55,251 nucleotides of DNA from Nitrospiria bacterium (GCA_919902495.1 CAKKRC010000010.1:1-55251), one strand, 5' to 3'; shown: positions 41,679 through 51,491, counted from the stretch's first letter. Notes: generated by a model not told the origin, from the sequence alone. Translations and numbers: made by a program.

Positions 41679-42440
41679 ATGGAACGGGTGGCATTGACAG
41701 CACAGGTAAGGGAAAAGGCGGGCAAGGGTGTGGCGCGGGGGCTCCGGCGGGATAAAATGGTGCCGGCGGTCCTGTACAGCCATGGCAAGTCCATGCCCAT
41801 TTCGATGGTGAACAAGGACGTGACGAAGATCCTCAATATCGAGGGCGGTGAGCACGCCCTCATCAACCTCAAGCTCGAAGGGGCGAAGGAAGCCGGCGAG
41901 CGCATGGCCCTCATCAAGGACTACCAGGTTGACCCGCGCAGCGGCGCGTTGATGCACCTCGACCTCATGGAAGTGGCCATGAACGAGAAGGTGAAGATCC
42001 AGGTGGCCGTGCACATCACCGGCTCCTCCATCGGCGTGAAGGAAGGCGGCATCTTCCAGTATGGACAGCGGACGCTCGAGATCGAGTGCCTGCCGGCAAA
42101 TATCCCCGACAATATCGAGGTCAACATCACCAACCTCAAGGTGAACGAGTCGCTGCACGTGCGGGACATCAAGGCGCCCGAGGGCGTCCGCATCCTGACC
42201 GAAGGCGATTCCACCGTGGCGACCATCCAGCCGCCGATCTCCGAGGCGAAGCTCGAGCAGATGCTGGCCGCTGCGCCGGCTGAGGCGGAGGCGGGTGAGC
42301 CCGAGGTCGTGGGCAAGAAGAAGGAAGGCGAGGCAGAGGCTGCCGCTCCTGCCGCCGGAGCCAAGGGCAAGGAAGCCGGGAAGGAAGCCGCTCCCAAGAA
42401 GGAAGCAGCACCCAAGAAAGAGGCAGCTCCCAAGAAGTAG
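41679..42440 (+). CDS. rplY: 50S ribosomal protein L25 (Ctc type)
   Basis: 253 aa, 5S rRNA-binding protein of the large subunit, of the long general-stress-protein Ctc form. The N-terminal L25 domain (residues ~1-95; VREKAGKGVARGLRR, VPAVLYSHG) is followed by the C-terminal TL5-like beta domain to ~190. The tail is Ala/Lys/Glu-rich, with three tandem copies of APKKEA encoded by near-identical DNA, which may vary in number. A GGAGG site precedes the ATG. It stands between prs and pth, as in many bacteria. Confidence 0.96.
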   Translation: MERVALTAQVREKAGKGVARGLRRDKMVPAVLYSHGKSMPISMVNKDVTKILNIEGGEHALINLKLEGAKEAGERMALIKDYQVDPRSGALMHLDLMEVAMNEKVKIQVAVHITGSSIGVKEGGIFQYGQRTLEIECLPANIPDNIEVNITNLKVNESLHVRDIKAPEGVRILTEGDSTVATIQPPISEAKLEQMLAAAPAEAEAGEPEVVGKKKEGEAEAAAPAAGAKGKEAGKEAAPKKEAAPKKEAAPKK

Positions 42441-42468
42441 CTGCGCCGCGTAGGACCGGGGACCCTGC

Positions 42469-43032
42469 ATGAAGATCGTCATTGGGCTCGGCAACCCGGG
42501 CAGAAAGTATGAACGTACCCGTCACAACGCAGGCTTCATGGCGGTCGATGAACTCGCCAGGCGCCTGCGTTTTGATTTATCGGGTGAGAAATATCAGGCG
42601 GTCGTCTGCAGGGGCAGGATCGACGGCGAGGAAGCGCTTCTCGCGAAGCCCCAGACCTACATGAACGAGAGCGGCCGCTCGGCCGGGGCGGCCCTCCGGT
42701 ACACGACGGCCGGGGTCGCAGACCTCATCGTGGTGCATGACGAACTGGACCTTCCCCTTGGGGCGGTGCGGGTCAAGATCGGCGGCGGCCACGGCGGACA
42801 CAACGGGCTCCGGTCGATCATCGACCACCTGGGGTCCCCGGAGTTCATCCGGGTCCGCGTGGGGGTCGGCAGGCCGGCACCCGGTCTCGACGCCGCGGAT
42901 TACGTCTTGAGCCCCTTTCTCCCGGGAGAACAGCAGACGGCAGCGGAGGCGATGGCGAAGGCGGCCGATGCGGTCCAAACCATCGTCCGGGACGGCCTGA
43001 CAAGGGCCATGAACGCGTTCAACAAAAAGTGA
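42469..43032 (+). CDS. pth: Peptidyl-tRNA hydrolase
   Basis: 187 aa. It releases peptides from dropped-off peptidyl-tRNA. Seen: GLGNPGRKYERTRHNAGF with the catalytic His at residue ~20, KPQTYMNESGRS, VVHDELDLPLG with the conserved Asp, and GGGHGGHNGLRSI. Full length. 28 bases after rplY, so in the same operon; an intrinsic terminator follows. Confidence 0.96.
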   Translation: MKIVIGLGNPGRKYERTRHNAGFMAVDELARRLRFDLSGEKYQAVVCRGRIDGEEALLAKPQTYMNESGRSAGAALRYTTAGVADLIVVHDELDLPLGAVRVKIGGGHGGHNGLRSIIDHLGSPEFIRVRVGVGRPAPGLDAADYVLSPFLPGEQQTAAEAMAKAADAVQTIVRDGLTRAMNAFNKK

Positions 43033-43045
43033 TCGTGACGTCAAG

Positions 43046-43082
43046 CCCGGAGCGGATCGTATTCACGGCTCCGGGTATTTTT
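43046..43082 (+). terminator. Intrinsic terminator
   Basis: Stem CCCGGAGC / GCTCCGGG with a 14-base loop, then TATTTTTATTT. It ends the prs-rplY-pth transcript. Confidence 0.8.
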
Positions 43083-43097
43083 ATTTCCGAATTATTT

Positions 43098-43214
43098 ACC
43101 ACGGAGTCACGGAGCCACGGAGAAAAGCTTTTGTAATTTGGCGTTCATCTCCTCTTCGTTCTCCGCAGTACAGGTGTTGATCCATTGCCGTTAACCGTGT
43201 TCATCCGTGGTTAA
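43098..43214. repeat. MITE-like inverted repeat
   Basis: Arms ACCACGGAGTCACGGAGCCACGG and CCGTGTTCATCCGTGGT are inverted around ~75 bases. It fills the pth-ychF gap and precedes the ychF ribosome site. Confidence 0.7.
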
Positions 43215-43228
43215 TAAAGGAGTAATTC

Positions 43229-44323
43229 ATGGGTTTCAACTGCGGTATCGTCGGCCTGCCGAACGTCGGCAAGTCCACCATCTTCAACGCGCTGACCTCG
43301 GCCGGCGCGCAGGCGTCGAACTATCCCTTTACCACCATCGACCCCAATGTGGGCGTGGTGGATATGCCCGACGAACGTCTCGGTAAACTTGCCGATATAT
43401 ACGTGCCGAAGAAATTGACGCCAACGAGCATGGAGTTCGTGGACATCGCAGGGCTCGTCAAGGGCGCTTCCCAGGGCGAGGGGCTCGGGAACAAATTCCT
43501 GGCCAATATCCGCGAAGTGGACGCCATTGCACATGTGGTGCGCTGCTTCGAAGACCCGAACGTAATTCACGTTGCGAACAAGGTTGATCCACAAGCGGAC
43601 ATCGAAGTGGTCGAGGCGGAGCTCATGCTCGCGGACCTCGACGCGATCGAGAAGCGGCTGTACAAGGCCGAGAAGCTGGTCAAGACCGCGGACAAGAAGA
43701 CCGCCGACGAAGTAGAGTTCATGCGGCGGCTGAAGGAAATGCTGGCGAAAGGCGAACCCATCCGGCGGGGGGCGCATTCCGAGGAAGAGTTGCTATGGCT
43801 CCGGAGCTATGCGTTGCTTTCCTCCAAGCCGGTGCTCTACGTGGCGAACGTGGCAGAAGACATGGTTGACAAGCCGAATCCCCACGTAGATGCGGTGAAA
43901 AAGATCGCGGCCGAAGAAGGTGCAGGCGTCGTGGTCATCTCCGGCCAGGTGGAAGGCGAGATCGCTCAGCTCCCGCTGGAAGAGCGTAAGGAATATCTCG
44001 CGGGCATGGGGCTCAAGGAGTCCGGCCTCGACCGGATGATCCGTGCGGGGTACGAGCTCCTGGGACTTATTACGTATTTTACTGCCGGTAAGGACGAAGT
44101 CCGCGCATGGACAATCACCAAGGGTACGAAGGCGCCCCAGGCGGCGGGCAAGATCCACACGGACTTTGAGAAGGGATTCATCCGCGCCGAGGTGTTCCAC
44201 TACGACGACCTGATGAAGTTGAAGACCGAACAGGCGGTGAAGGCGGCCGGACTGCTCCGCTCGGAAGGTAAGGAATACGTCGTCAAGGACGGGGACATCA
44301 TGCTGTTCCGGTTTAACGTGTAG
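43229..44323 (+). CDS. ychF: Redox-regulated ribosome-binding ATPase YchF
   Basis: 364-aa OBG-family P-loop protein with ATP preference. Seen: G1 GLPNVGKST (residues ~8-16), the G2 region TTIDPN, G3 [19 protein letters not shown], the altered G4 ANVAED that gives ATP specificity, a coiled-coil insert, and a C-terminal TGS domain ([18 protein letters not shown]...[10 protein letters not shown]). Start after AAAGGAG. It ends at a bidirectional terminator. A degraded copy of its 3' end lies at 45901. Confidence 0.97.
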   Translation: MGFNCGIVGLPNVGKSTIFNALTSAGAQASNYPFTTIDPNVGVVDMPDERLGKLADIYVPKKLTPTSMEFVDIAGLVKGASQGEGLGNKFLANIREVDAIAHVVRCFEDPNVIHVANKVDPQADIEVVEAELMLADLDAIEKRLYKAEKLVKTADKKTADEVEFMRRLKEMLAKGEPIRRGAHSEEELLWLRSYALLSSKPVLYVANVAEDMVDKPNPHVDAVKKIAAEEGAGVVVISGQVEGEIAQLPLEERKEYLAGMGLKESGLDRMIRAGYELLGLITYFTAGKDEVRAWTITKGTKAPQAAGKIHTDFEKGFIRAEVFHYDDLMKLKTEQAVKAAGLLRSEGKEYVVKDGDIMLFRFNV

Positions 44324-44353
44324 CTGGTCGATCAATAATGGAACAGAGATAGC

Positions 44354-44383
44354 AAAAGGCCTGTCAGTGATGACAGGCCTTTT
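44354..44383. terminator. Bidirectional intrinsic terminator
   Basis: Perfect 13-bp stem AAAAGGCCTGTCA / TGACAGGCCTTTT, loop GTGA. It lies between the convergent genes ychF (+) and the diguanylate cyclase (-) and can serve both. Confidence 0.9.
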
Positions 44384-44477
44384 GTGTTTGCGCTGCCTGC
44401 TTGCTGCTCCGGGTCCATCAGGCAGGATGCTTGCCGCAGTCGGCCGTAATGTGCGCCGCCGTACTGCGCTGATCACG

Positions 44478-45566
44478 TCATAGAGCATCAGGGTTCACCC
44501 CTGGCATGGTCATGCCGGCGCTGAAGCCGGTGACACGGTTCTTGCCCGTCGTTTTCGACTTATAGAGAGCCATATCCGCTTCGTGGATCAGTTGAGGGGT
44601 TGTCTTGTTGTCGTCCTTCTGCTTGGTCGAGACCCCGAGGCTCACCGTAAGGACCTCGTCGGGATGCATTGTTTTGAGGGTGAACGGGTATTCATCGATC
44701 GCCCTTCTCAGCCGCTCGGCTACCTCCAGTGTTTGATCAAAACCGGTCTCGGCGAGAAGGACTGAGAACTCCTCGCCACCATAGCGGAAACAGGCGTCCG
44801 TGCTTCCGGTCCTGAAGGTGTCGCGAAGGAGCGCCCCAAGCTGCGCGAGGGCCCGGCTTCCTTCCAGATGGCCGTAGCGGTCATTGACACGCTTGAAGTT
44901 GTCAATGTCGATCATGATAAACGAGAGATTCCTGCCCGTGCGCACCTGTCTGCCGAATTCCTGTTCGAGCTTTTCCAGCAGCACACGGTAGTTGAGCAAC
45001 CCGGTCAGTTCGTCATACCGGGCAATCTCGAGCGTCTTCATGAAGAGCGTGGCCTTTTCAAGGCCCGCTGAGATCGTATGGGAAACGGTGCGGAGAAGGT
45101 CGAACTCTTCGACGGTGAACGCACCAGGCTTGCTGTGGCTGAAACCCATCACGCCGACGATGCTGGTGTCGTTCATGAGCGGTATGCCCATATAGCTTCC
45201 CGGTCTTGTCGGCTCATCGGGATGATGCAAAAACGTATCATAGGATGAACTGTTGGCCAGAAAGAGCGGCTCACCGTTTGCTGCGATCTCTCCCGGCGCA
45301 CCGTTGTCGAAGAAAATGGCATGGGACATCCTGTTTTTGAGCGCGGGATCGAGAAAAAAGACCGCGTCCAGGCCGGACAGGTCCTTCTTGACGATATAGA
45401 CCGAGGCGTTGTCGAAGCAGATGGATTTGCCGATGGTGGCGATGATCTTCCGGATCAGTTCCGCGGGTTCCAGTTCGGACGCTATGATCCTGCCGACCTC
45501 GCTGAAGAGGTGGGATTCGGTGAGCTTGCTGTAGAAGAGCGGTTTATAATCACGCAGCGCGGTCAT
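44478..45566 (-). CDS. GAF-GGDEF diguanylate cyclase
   Basis: 362-aa cytosolic sensor enzyme making c-di-GMP from two GTP. An N-terminal GAF domain (residues ~20-170) is followed by a linker helix and a GGDEF domain with DELTGLLNYR, FIMIDIDNFKRVND and the active-site RYGGEEF near residue 265. The inhibitory I-site (RxxD, five residues before the motif) reads GSTD, so the Arg is absent and product inhibition at this site is unlikely. The C-terminal VSLGVS and ADMALYKSKTTGKNRV are intact. The gene lies between ychF and a relic of the ychF 3' end, which points to an insertion. Confidence 0.94.
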   Translation of the reverse strand: MTALRDYKPLFYSKLTESHLFSEVGRIIASELEPAELIRKIIATIGKSICFDNASVYIVKKDLSGLDAVFFLDPALKNRMSHAIFFDNGAPGEIAANGEPLFLANSSSYDTFLHHPDEPTRPGSYMGIPLMNDTSIVGVMGFSHSKPGAFTVEEFDLLRTVSHTISAGLEKATLFMKTLEIARYDELTGLLNYRVLLEKLEQEFGRQVRTGRNLSFIMIDIDNFKRVNDRYGHLEGSRALAQLGALLRDTFRTGSTDACFRYGGEEFSVLLAETGFDQTLEVAERLRRAIDEYPFTLKTMHPDEVLTVSLGVSTKQKDDNKTTPQLIHEADMALYKSKTTGKNRVTGFSAGMTMPGVNPDAL

Positions 45567-45900
45567 GGCGCGTGTTTCCTCCTCACCAACCTCCGGTCGA
45601 GGCGCTGTCCGCGGACCGAGAGGACTCAGACACGGAATTTGATCATAGTGTACCCTTATTTAATACGTTTGACCATTAAAATCGTTCTTCACGCAAAATT
45701 ATTCATTAAATTGCAGATGGCGGAAAACTATGTTGTATTGCGCTCGCGAGGGCCTGGATTTAGCCGATTATTGTAGTGTTTTCAGGTTGTTCGGCTGTTG
45801 GGAGAGCGAGTGGCTGAGAGGGCGAGCTGCCCTAACTTGCTCCAAAGGACCCCTCCGATAGATGTGGTTCGCTGCAAGGAACAGATCACAATGGCGATGA

Positions 45901-46050
45901 GAAGACGGTCAGGGTCGTAGGGCTGCTCCTGTTCGCGGGCGAGGACGATGTGGTGAAGGATGGGGACATCCTGCCGTTTCGGGTAAGCGTACAGCCGGAT
46001 GCTATTGAAACAGAGATAACCAAATGCCTGTCAGCGTTGACCGGCATTGT
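45901..46050 (+). pseudogene. Degraded copy of the ychF 3' end and its terminator region
   Basis: GTAGGGCTGCTCC...GTGGTGAAGGATGGGGACATC matches the ychF segment GCCGGACTGCTCC...GTCGTCAAGGACGGGGACATC (44265-44300). It continues beyond the stop into GAAACAGAGATAACCAAATGCCTGTCAG, the counterpart of the ychF terminator. The stop codon is lost. The rest of the 657-base gap (45567-46223) is AT-richer on its left side and has no gene that I can support. Confidence 0.75.
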
Positions 46051-46223
46051 TGTCGGTGTTTACTGTGCAGGTGCATATCATCCTGGGAAAGAGCGGACCG
46101 ATCCCAAAGTGATCCCTTGATTTATCCCTGTATCTGTAGTACTTTTACATTTAAGGTTATCTGTTTTCTCTGCCCGTCATGGGGCGATCGGTTATGGTAG
46201 TCCTGTTCCACGAGGAGTATGAT

Positions 46224-47456
46224 ATGAACCGCTATAGCAGGAAATCGGTTGAGTATATCTTGATTTACCTGTTCATAGGTACGCTGGCTGCCTGCGCCAC
46301 GATCCAGGTGAACCCGATCCCTGCGCCGCCGCCCACAGCGAAGCTACGGGTCTACGTGCAGCCCCTGACCGGCGAGGGAAAGTGGGGAACCTCCCACGAG
46401 GTGTACGTTCAGAACCAGATTCGCCGCGTCGAACGGTTCCTTGAAAAGACCGGCATCTATGACGTAGTCGGGGAGCAGGATGTCCGGACCGTTCTGGGTG
46501 GGCAGCGCATCGAGCGCTCGCAACTGGAACAAAATGGGTGGGCGCCGGCCCGGCGGATCGGCGAGGCGCTTCACGCGGACTACGTGATGGTCATGGAGCG
46601 GGTCATGCAGCGCGGCGCCGTCGGCGGGAAAGACTTCCTGTTCGTCAACGTCATGATCAATGTGGGGACGGGGAAGGTGTTCGAGTCCCGGACGCAGATC
46701 GTAGGAATGACACGGGGGGACCGGGAGGAGCAGCGCGAGCTTATGAGGATGACCTATCGGGACATCTTCCAGAGCTGCAAGCAGGATATGCTATCCACCG
46801 CTATCAGAAAGGGCAGAAGCAGTCCTTCGGCACCGGTGAAACCTGAGCCCGCTGAGTCCCGAGAGGAGACACCCCCTCCGTCGGCGGTGAAGCAGCTGAC
46901 ACCGCCACCCACACCCACACCTGGGCCGAAAAAGGAAACTCCACCTGTTGTCGCGAAGGTTTCTCCGGAGCCTGTAGCTGCGCCGGAACCCGCTGCTGCG
47001 CCGAACCTTGCCGGAAGCGGGCTGATCGAGGCATCGAGGAAGGACACCGGGGCGAAAAAACTGGTGGTCTACGACTTTGATGTTAACGACCAATACCGGG
47101 TCGCCGCACTGATCCTGGCTGAGGCACTGCGGGAAGAATTGTTCAAACTGAAGCAGTTCGTCCTGGTGAACCGTGAAGACCTGCAAAAAGTGCTGGAGGA
47201 AATGGCCCTGCAGCAGACAGGCCTGATCGACGAGAAAGAGGCGGTCAGGACAGGGAAGGGTCTCGCGGCGAGCCAGGTGGTGACGGGGCGACTGGGCCAA
47301 CTGGGCAAGACCTTCGTGATGCAGGCGAAGCGGGTGGACGTGGAGACCTTCGGGACGCTGGGCCTTGCGTCGATAAAGTTCACTGAAGGTCAGGAGGAAG
47401 AGGCGCTGAACAGACTGCCCGATTTCGCGAGGAGCCTGGTGGGGCTGCAGCAATGA
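46224..47456 (+). CDS. CsgG-like lipoprotein 1
   Basis: 410 aa. ATG 46224 follows GAGGAG; the upstream ATG at 46179 has no signal-peptide logic. Signal peptide with LAACA lipobox. The N-terminal domain (residues ~30-200; LRVYVQPLTG, TGIYDVVGEQDVRTVLGG, LHADYVMVMERVM) resembles CsgG/curli-secretion-like nucleotide-fold domains. A Pro/Lys-rich linker of ~75 residues follows, then a second CsgG-like domain (LVVYDFDVNDQYR...[20 protein letters not shown]...[15 protein letters not shown]). Probably outer-membrane associated. Its stop overlaps the start of a paralogue (ATGA). Confidence 0.85.
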   Translation: MNRYSRKSVEYILIYLFIGTLAACATIQVNPIPAPPPTAKLRVYVQPLTGEGKWGTSHEVYVQNQIRRVERFLEKTGIYDVVGEQDVRTVLGGQRIERSQLEQNGWAPARRIGEALHADYVMVMERVMQRGAVGGKDFLFVNVMINVGTGKVFESRTQIVGMTRGDREEQRELMRMTYRDIFQSCKQDMLSTAIRKGRSSPSAPVKPEPAESREETPPPSAVKQLTPPPTPTPGPKKETPPVVAKVSPEPVAAPEPAAAPNLAGSGLIEASRKDTGAKKLVVYDFDVNDQYRVAALILAEALREELFKLKQFVLVNREDLQKVLEEMALQQTGLIDEKEAVRTGKGLAASQVVTGRLGQLGKTFVMQAKRVDVETFGTLGLASIKFTEGQEEEALNRLPDFARSLVGLQQ

Positions 47457-48895
47457 TGATGTCTATTTTCATGTTGAAGAGATCTGTCCAGATGATAATC
47501 ATCTGTGTCATGGCAGTTGCAGTGTTTGCGGCCTGCGCCACCGTTAAAGTCAATCCGATCCCGGTGCCGCCGCCAACTGCAAAGCTGCGGGTATTTGTTC
47601 AAGCATTCACGCTTGGGCAATTCAATTGGGGATTAACGGAGGAAGAGTTTGGCGAGCGGCATGTGAAGATCACAGAGCAGACCCTTGAGCAGACCGGGAT
47701 TTATGAGATCGTGAAGAAACCGGAAGTTCGAGATGCCATAGGGGACCAGGCTATCTACTTCGGGCAATTTGAGCGGGATTCCTGGGCTCAGGCGCGGTCC
47801 ATCTGCAGGGGGCTCCATGCTGATTATGCGTTGATCGTTACGCGGGATAAAGTACGGGGTATGGGATTGTGGGATAATATTTACGAGTATCGCCTCATAA
47901 ATGTGGAGACGGGCAGGGTCTTTAGGACCAGCTTCCGGCGCGATGACGCGAGAAAATCTGACCTTAAGGAAATAATTGTCTCTCAGAATGAGGTCCATCG
48001 TAAATTATTCATGCAGGCGAAGGAGGATATGCTCTCTGTGGCGATGCGGAAGGGGAGGGCGTATGTGCCGCCAACTATTCCATCACCGGGAAGACCACTG
48101 GATGCACCATTGATTGCAAAAGCGATACAGCCTGCTGCTCCAGCAACGCCCGCGGTTCAGCCTGCGGCGCCTCAAAAACAGGAAGCACCGCCAGCATTGA
48201 AGAAGCCGGAAATGCACTCACAACCGCAGCCAATGTCTCCGCCGCTTCAGGTCCAGAAGCCTGAGCAACAGCCGGTCCCCGCAATGGTCAAACCGTCTCC
48301 GATCTCAGCAACGAGAGAAACAGCGCCGCCGGTTGTGGTCAAACAGGAGCAGCCCGCTGTACCCACACCGAAGAAGGAGCCCTCTTCTGTTGTCTCGAAA
48401 GCTTCGCCGGAAACCGCTATGGTGATACAGAAATCCATTATGCCGAACCTTCCAACTTCGGGCCTGTTCGAAGAACCGAAGAAGGACCCCGGGGCGAAAA
48501 AGCTCGTGGTCTACGATTTTGATACCACCGACCAATACCGGACCGTGGCCCTCATCCTGGCGGAGGCCTTGCGGGAAGAGGTGTTCAAACTGAAGCAGTT
48601 CATCCTGGTGAACCGCGAAGACCTGCAAAAAGTGCTTGAGGAGATGGCGCTGCAGCAAACCGGCCTGCTCGACGAGAAAGAGGCGATCAGGACCGGGAAA
48701 GGTCTCGCGGCGAGCCAGGTGGTGACGGGACGACTGGGCCAGCTGGGCAAGACCTTCGTGATGCAGGCGAAGCGGGTGGACGTGGAGACCTTCGGGACGC
48801 TGGGGATCGCGTCGACGAAGTTCACCGAGGGGCAGGAGGACGAGGTGCTGAACAAACTGCCCGATTTCGCGAGGAGCCTGGTGGGGCTGCAGTAG
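47453..48895 (+). CDS. CsgG-like lipoprotein 2
   Basis: 480 aa, start at 47453 inside the previous stop (several ATG in a row: 47453, 47456, 47459). Lipobox FAACA, then [20 protein letters not shown], as in its neighbour. Same two-domain layout with a longer Pro/Ala/Gln-rich linker (~150 residues). The C-terminal ~135 residues are almost identical to those of the first protein also at DNA level, while the N-terminal domains have diverged, suggesting gene conversion or selection on the C-terminal domain. The pair forms an operon and may act as a hetero-oligomer. Confidence 0.85.
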   Translation: MMMSIFMLKRSVQMIIICVMAVAVFAACATVKVNPIPVPPPTAKLRVFVQAFTLGQFNWGLTEEEFGERHVKITEQTLEQTGIYEIVKKPEVRDAIGDQAIYFGQFERDSWAQARSICRGLHADYALIVTRDKVRGMGLWDNIYEYRLINVETGRVFRTSFRRDDARKSDLKEIIVSQNEVHRKLFMQAKEDMLSVAMRKGRAYVPPTIPSPGRPLDAPLIAKAIQPAAPATPAVQPAAPQKQEAPPALKKPEMHSQPQPMSPPLQVQKPEQQPVPAMVKPSPISATRETAPPVVVKQEQPAVPTPKKEPSSVVSKASPETAMVIQKSIMPNLPTSGLFEEPKKDPGAKKLVVYDFDTTDQYRTVALILAEALREEVFKLKQFILVNREDLQKVLEEMALQQTGLLDEKEAIRTGKGLAASQVVTGRLGQLGKTFVMQAKRVDVETFGTLGIASTKFTEGQEDEVLNKLPDFARSLVGLQ

Positions 48896-48935
48896 AGCGC
48901 ATGCTCACAGGAACGGAAATCCAAGGAGGAAATCT

Positions 48936-49499
48936 ATGGAACTGTTCGAAGCGATAAAGACGCGAAGGAGCGTCCGGAAATATCTGGACAAGCCGGTGGA
49001 GGACGACAAACTGCAGGCGGTGCTCGAGGCGGTGCGCATGGCGCCGTCGTGGGCGAATATGCAGTGCTGGCGCCTGGTGGTGGTGAAGGACAAGTCCGTC
49101 AAGGAGACCTTGAGCGACCTGTCCTATGTCGAGTCCTTCTTCGCGCCCAAAGGGTACAAGGCGAACCCATCGAAGAAGGCACTTGCCGAGGCACCGGTGG
49201 TCATCGTTCTCTGCGCCGAGCCGTCGCAGTCGGGCGTGCTCTGGGGACAGAGCTACTACCTGGTGGACACGGGGATCGCGGCCCAGACCCTGATGCTTGC
49301 CGCCCGGGGCCAGGGGCTGGGCACGGTATTCGTGGGGGTCTATGATGAAGTGAAGGTCAAGGGCATCCTGCAAATTCCCCAGAACGTGCGGGTCGTGGGG
49401 CTCTTCCCCCTCGGCTATCCGGCGGGAGAGAGCAAGGACGGTCCTCCCCGCAAACCGATGCAGGAGATCTGTTTCCACGGGCAGTGGGGGGAGCAGTAG
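48936..49499 (+). CDS. Nitroreductase-family FMN oxidoreductase
   Basis: 187 aa with an AAGGAGG ribosome site. Seen: [22 protein letters not shown] with the FMN-phosphate-binding [42 protein letters not shown], and GLFPLGYPA near the C-terminus. NAD(P)H-dependent reduction of nitro or quinone compounds is the family activity; the substrate is unknown. It lies 40 bases downstream of the CsgG-like pair, in the same direction. Confidence 0.93.
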   Translation: MELFEAIKTRRSVRKYLDKPVEDDKLQAVLEAVRMAPSWANMQCWRLVVVKDKSVKETLSDLSYVESFFAPKGYKANPSKKALAEAPVVIVLCAEPSQSGVLWGQSYYLVDTGIAAQTLMLAARGQGLGTVFVGVYDEVKVKGILQIPQNVRVVGLFPLGYPAGESKDGPPRKPMQEICFHGQWGEQ

Positions 49500-49552
49500 G
49501 CCGGAGCGCCGGGACCATGCCGTTTTGCTCGGGACAAAAGGCATCGGTGATA

Positions 49553-49581
49553 TTGACCAGCCTTTGCCTATCTGGTATAGT
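49553..49581 (+). promoter_or_regulatory. sigma70 promoter of the MBL-fold gene
   Basis: TTGACC (49553-49558), 17-bp spacer, TATAGT (49576-49581) with an extended TGG in front. 45 bases before the ATG at 49626. Confidence 0.7.
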
Positions 49582-49625
49582 GATACACAGAGCCGGCCAA
49601 TATCGAGTACGGAGGCTGAATACGA

Positions 49626-50465
49626 ATGAAGATCACCTGCTGGGGGGCCAGAGGTTCCATCGCGGTGTCGGGCAAGCACTACGTGAAATACGGGGGCGAC
49701 ACGACATGCATGGAGGTCCGGAGCAAGAACAACGACATCATCATCCTGGATGCGGGCACCGGTATGCGAAGGCTCGGGAACAAGCTCCTCGCCTCGAACG
49801 AGCGCGATGTCAGCATGCTGTTCACCCACGCGCACTGGGACCACCTCATGGGTTTTCCCTTTTTCAAACCCATCTATATGAAAGGGACGGTGATCAGGAT
49901 GTACGGCTGTCCCTATGCGCAGGAGTCCGTCAGAGCCATGGTCGGCAACACCATGGTGGCGCCCTATTTCCCCGTGGATTACGGATTGCTCCAGGCCGAG
50001 ATCACGTCCCACTCGGTCTGCGAGGACGGCTTCACGATCGGTCCCGTCACGATAACACCCATCGCCCTGAACCACCCCAACCTGGGCATCGGCTACAAGT
50101 TCGTTGAGGACGGCAAGAGCTTTGTCTTCCTGACGGACAACGAACTGGCGCACAAACATCATGGCGGTCTCGATTACGAAGACTACCTGCGGTTCTCCGA
50201 GGGGGCCGACCTGCTTATCCATGATGCCGAATACACACCGGACCAATATACCATGACGAAAGGGTGGGGGCATTCCACCTATACCGACGCCCTCCGGCTG
50301 GCGATGGACGCCAAGGCCAAGCAGTTCGGCCTGTTCCATCACAATCAGGACCGCACTGACGCGGCGCAGGACGAGATCGTCGACGACTGCCGCCGCATCG
50401 CAAAGGGCAAGAAGGTGAAGCTCAAGTGTTTTGCCCTCGAGCCCGACATGGAGATAGCGTTGTAG
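49626..50465 (+). CDS. MBL-fold metallo-hydrolase
   Basis: 279 aa. Metallo-beta-lactamase fold with TCWGARGSIAVSGKHYVKYGGDT at the start, the metal motif FTHAHWDHLMGFPF (HxHxDH, residues ~73-82), a later His in ALNHPNLGIGYKF, LTDNE, DAEYTPDQY and FHHNQDRTD. It resembles the cAMP-phosphodiesterase/PhnP-like branch, so cyclic phosphodiesterase activity is possible but not proven. GGAGG ribosome site at 49609. Monocistronic with its own promoter. Confidence 0.92.
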   Translation: MKITCWGARGSIAVSGKHYVKYGGDTTCMEVRSKNNDIIILDAGTGMRRLGNKLLASNERDVSMLFTHAHWDHLMGFPFFKPIYMKGTVIRMYGCPYAQESVRAMVGNTMVAPYFPVDYGLLQAEITSHSVCEDGFTIGPVTITPIALNHPNLGIGYKFVEDGKSFVFLTDNELAHKHHGGLDYEDYLRFSEGADLLIHDAEYTPDQYTMTKGWGHSTYTDALRLAMDAKAKQFGLFHHNQDRTDAAQDEIVDDCRRIAKGKKVKLKCFALEPDMEIAL

Positions 50466-50568
50466 GATATTCGCGTTCCGCGCTTCGCGCCGGTCCGGTT
50501 CCGGCCCTTCCCTCCAAAACCCGCGCTTCGCTTGATAAACCGGGACGATCGTAGTCCTGTATTTCCCC

Positions 50569-50597
50569 TTGCCTTTTTCCGTCCAAAGTCGGATAGT
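50569..50597 (+). promoter_or_regulatory. sigma70 promoter of msrB
   Basis: TTGCCT (50569-50574), 17-bp spacer, GATAGT (50592-50597). About 55 bases before the ATG at 50653. Confidence 0.55.
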
Positions 50598-50652
50598 ATC
50601 ACAGCAGCATCGGAGCGGATACGTCGTGCCGCTCTCTTGAGGAGGGGTGCGT

Positions 50653-51204
50653 ATGACACGGCAGTCGTTCATCGTGGGGCTTCTGGGTCTGCTGCTTTGG
50701 CCATGGCGGGCGCATAGCGCAGGGGACACGCGTGGGAAGGGGACGGCCATGAAACCTGCGGGCAAGATCCTGATCTTTGATCACCGGACAAACAAAACGG
50801 AGGAAGTCGAACGGGTCGTGAAGACCGATGACGAATGGAAAAAGCTCCTTTCCCCCGAAGAGTTCAAGGTCACCCGGAAAAAAGGCACCGAGCAGGCCTT
50901 CACAGGCAGGTATCATGCTTCCAAGGAAAAGGGCGTCTACCAATGCGTGGGCTGCGGTACCGACCTGTTCCGCTCAGATACCAAGTTCGAATCCGGCACG
51001 GGATGGCCCAGCTTCTGGGAGCCTATCTCGGAGCACAACGTAAGGACCGAGACCGACCGGTCATGGTTCATGGAAAGGGTCGAAGTGCTCTGCGCGCGGT
51101 GCGACGCCCACCTGGGTCACGTGTTCAACGACGGGCCGAAACCCACGGGCAAGCGGTACTGCATGAATTCGGCGTCCTTGAAGTTCCTGCCTGCGGGGAA
51201 GTGA
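50653..51204 (+). CDS. msrB: Exported peptide-methionine (R)-S-oxide reductase
   Basis: 183 aa. ATG 50653 follows GAGGAGGGG; the GTG at 50647 is part of that site. Signal peptide [22 protein letters not shown], so periplasmic. MsrB domain: [10 protein letters not shown] and [12 protein letters not shown] form the zinc site, GTGWPSFW is conserved, and [11 protein letters not shown] carries the catalytic Cys. It repairs oxidised Met in envelope proteins. The resolving Cys found in some MsrB proteins is not obvious. It has its own promoter upstream. Confidence 0.95.
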   Translation: MTRQSFIVGLLGLLLWPWRAHSAGDTRGKGTAMKPAGKILIFDHRTNKTEEVERVVKTDDEWKKLLSPEEFKVTRKKGTEQAFTGRYHASKEKGVYQCVGCGTDLFRSDTKFESGTGWPSFWEPISEHNVRTETDRSWFMERVEVLCARCDAHLGHVFNDGPKPTGKRYCMNSASLKFLPAGK

Positions 51205-51242
51205 GACGGACGAACAATTGGTTGCTCCTGACAAACCAAAAC

Positions 51243-51358
51243 CAAAAGGGCATCTCTCGCAAAGTCGCAAAGGACGCCAAAAACACCTTAAATTTTAAAT
51301 TATTGTATCCCCATTTGGTTTGTTTTTATTTGCGAGCTTAGCGCCTTTGCGGGAAATA
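51243..51358. repeat. MITE-like inverted repeat
   Basis: Left arm GGGCATCTCTCGCAAAGTCG and right arm GCGAGCTTAGCGCCTTTGCG around an AT-rich core. Related to the element at 33789 (shared AAAAGGGCATCTCTCGCA). The remaining gap (51205-51559) holds only the promoter at 51492. Confidence 0.7.
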
Positions 51359-51491
51359 GTCTTGTCTTTTTAAGTTGCCTTTGATGTTAGAAGCTTCTAA
51401 TTCCGCGTTATCCGTGCGGGACCCTCGCGCTCACCGTTCTCATACTACAGACCAACGTTCTCCCTGCCGTCATCCTCCTGACAATTTCGCC

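Noticed and set aside
48822-50765. 647-aa open frame on the minus strand
   Set aside because: Antisense to the nitroreductase and MBL-fold genes, His/Arg/Val-rich composition typical of high-GC shadow frames, no domain.
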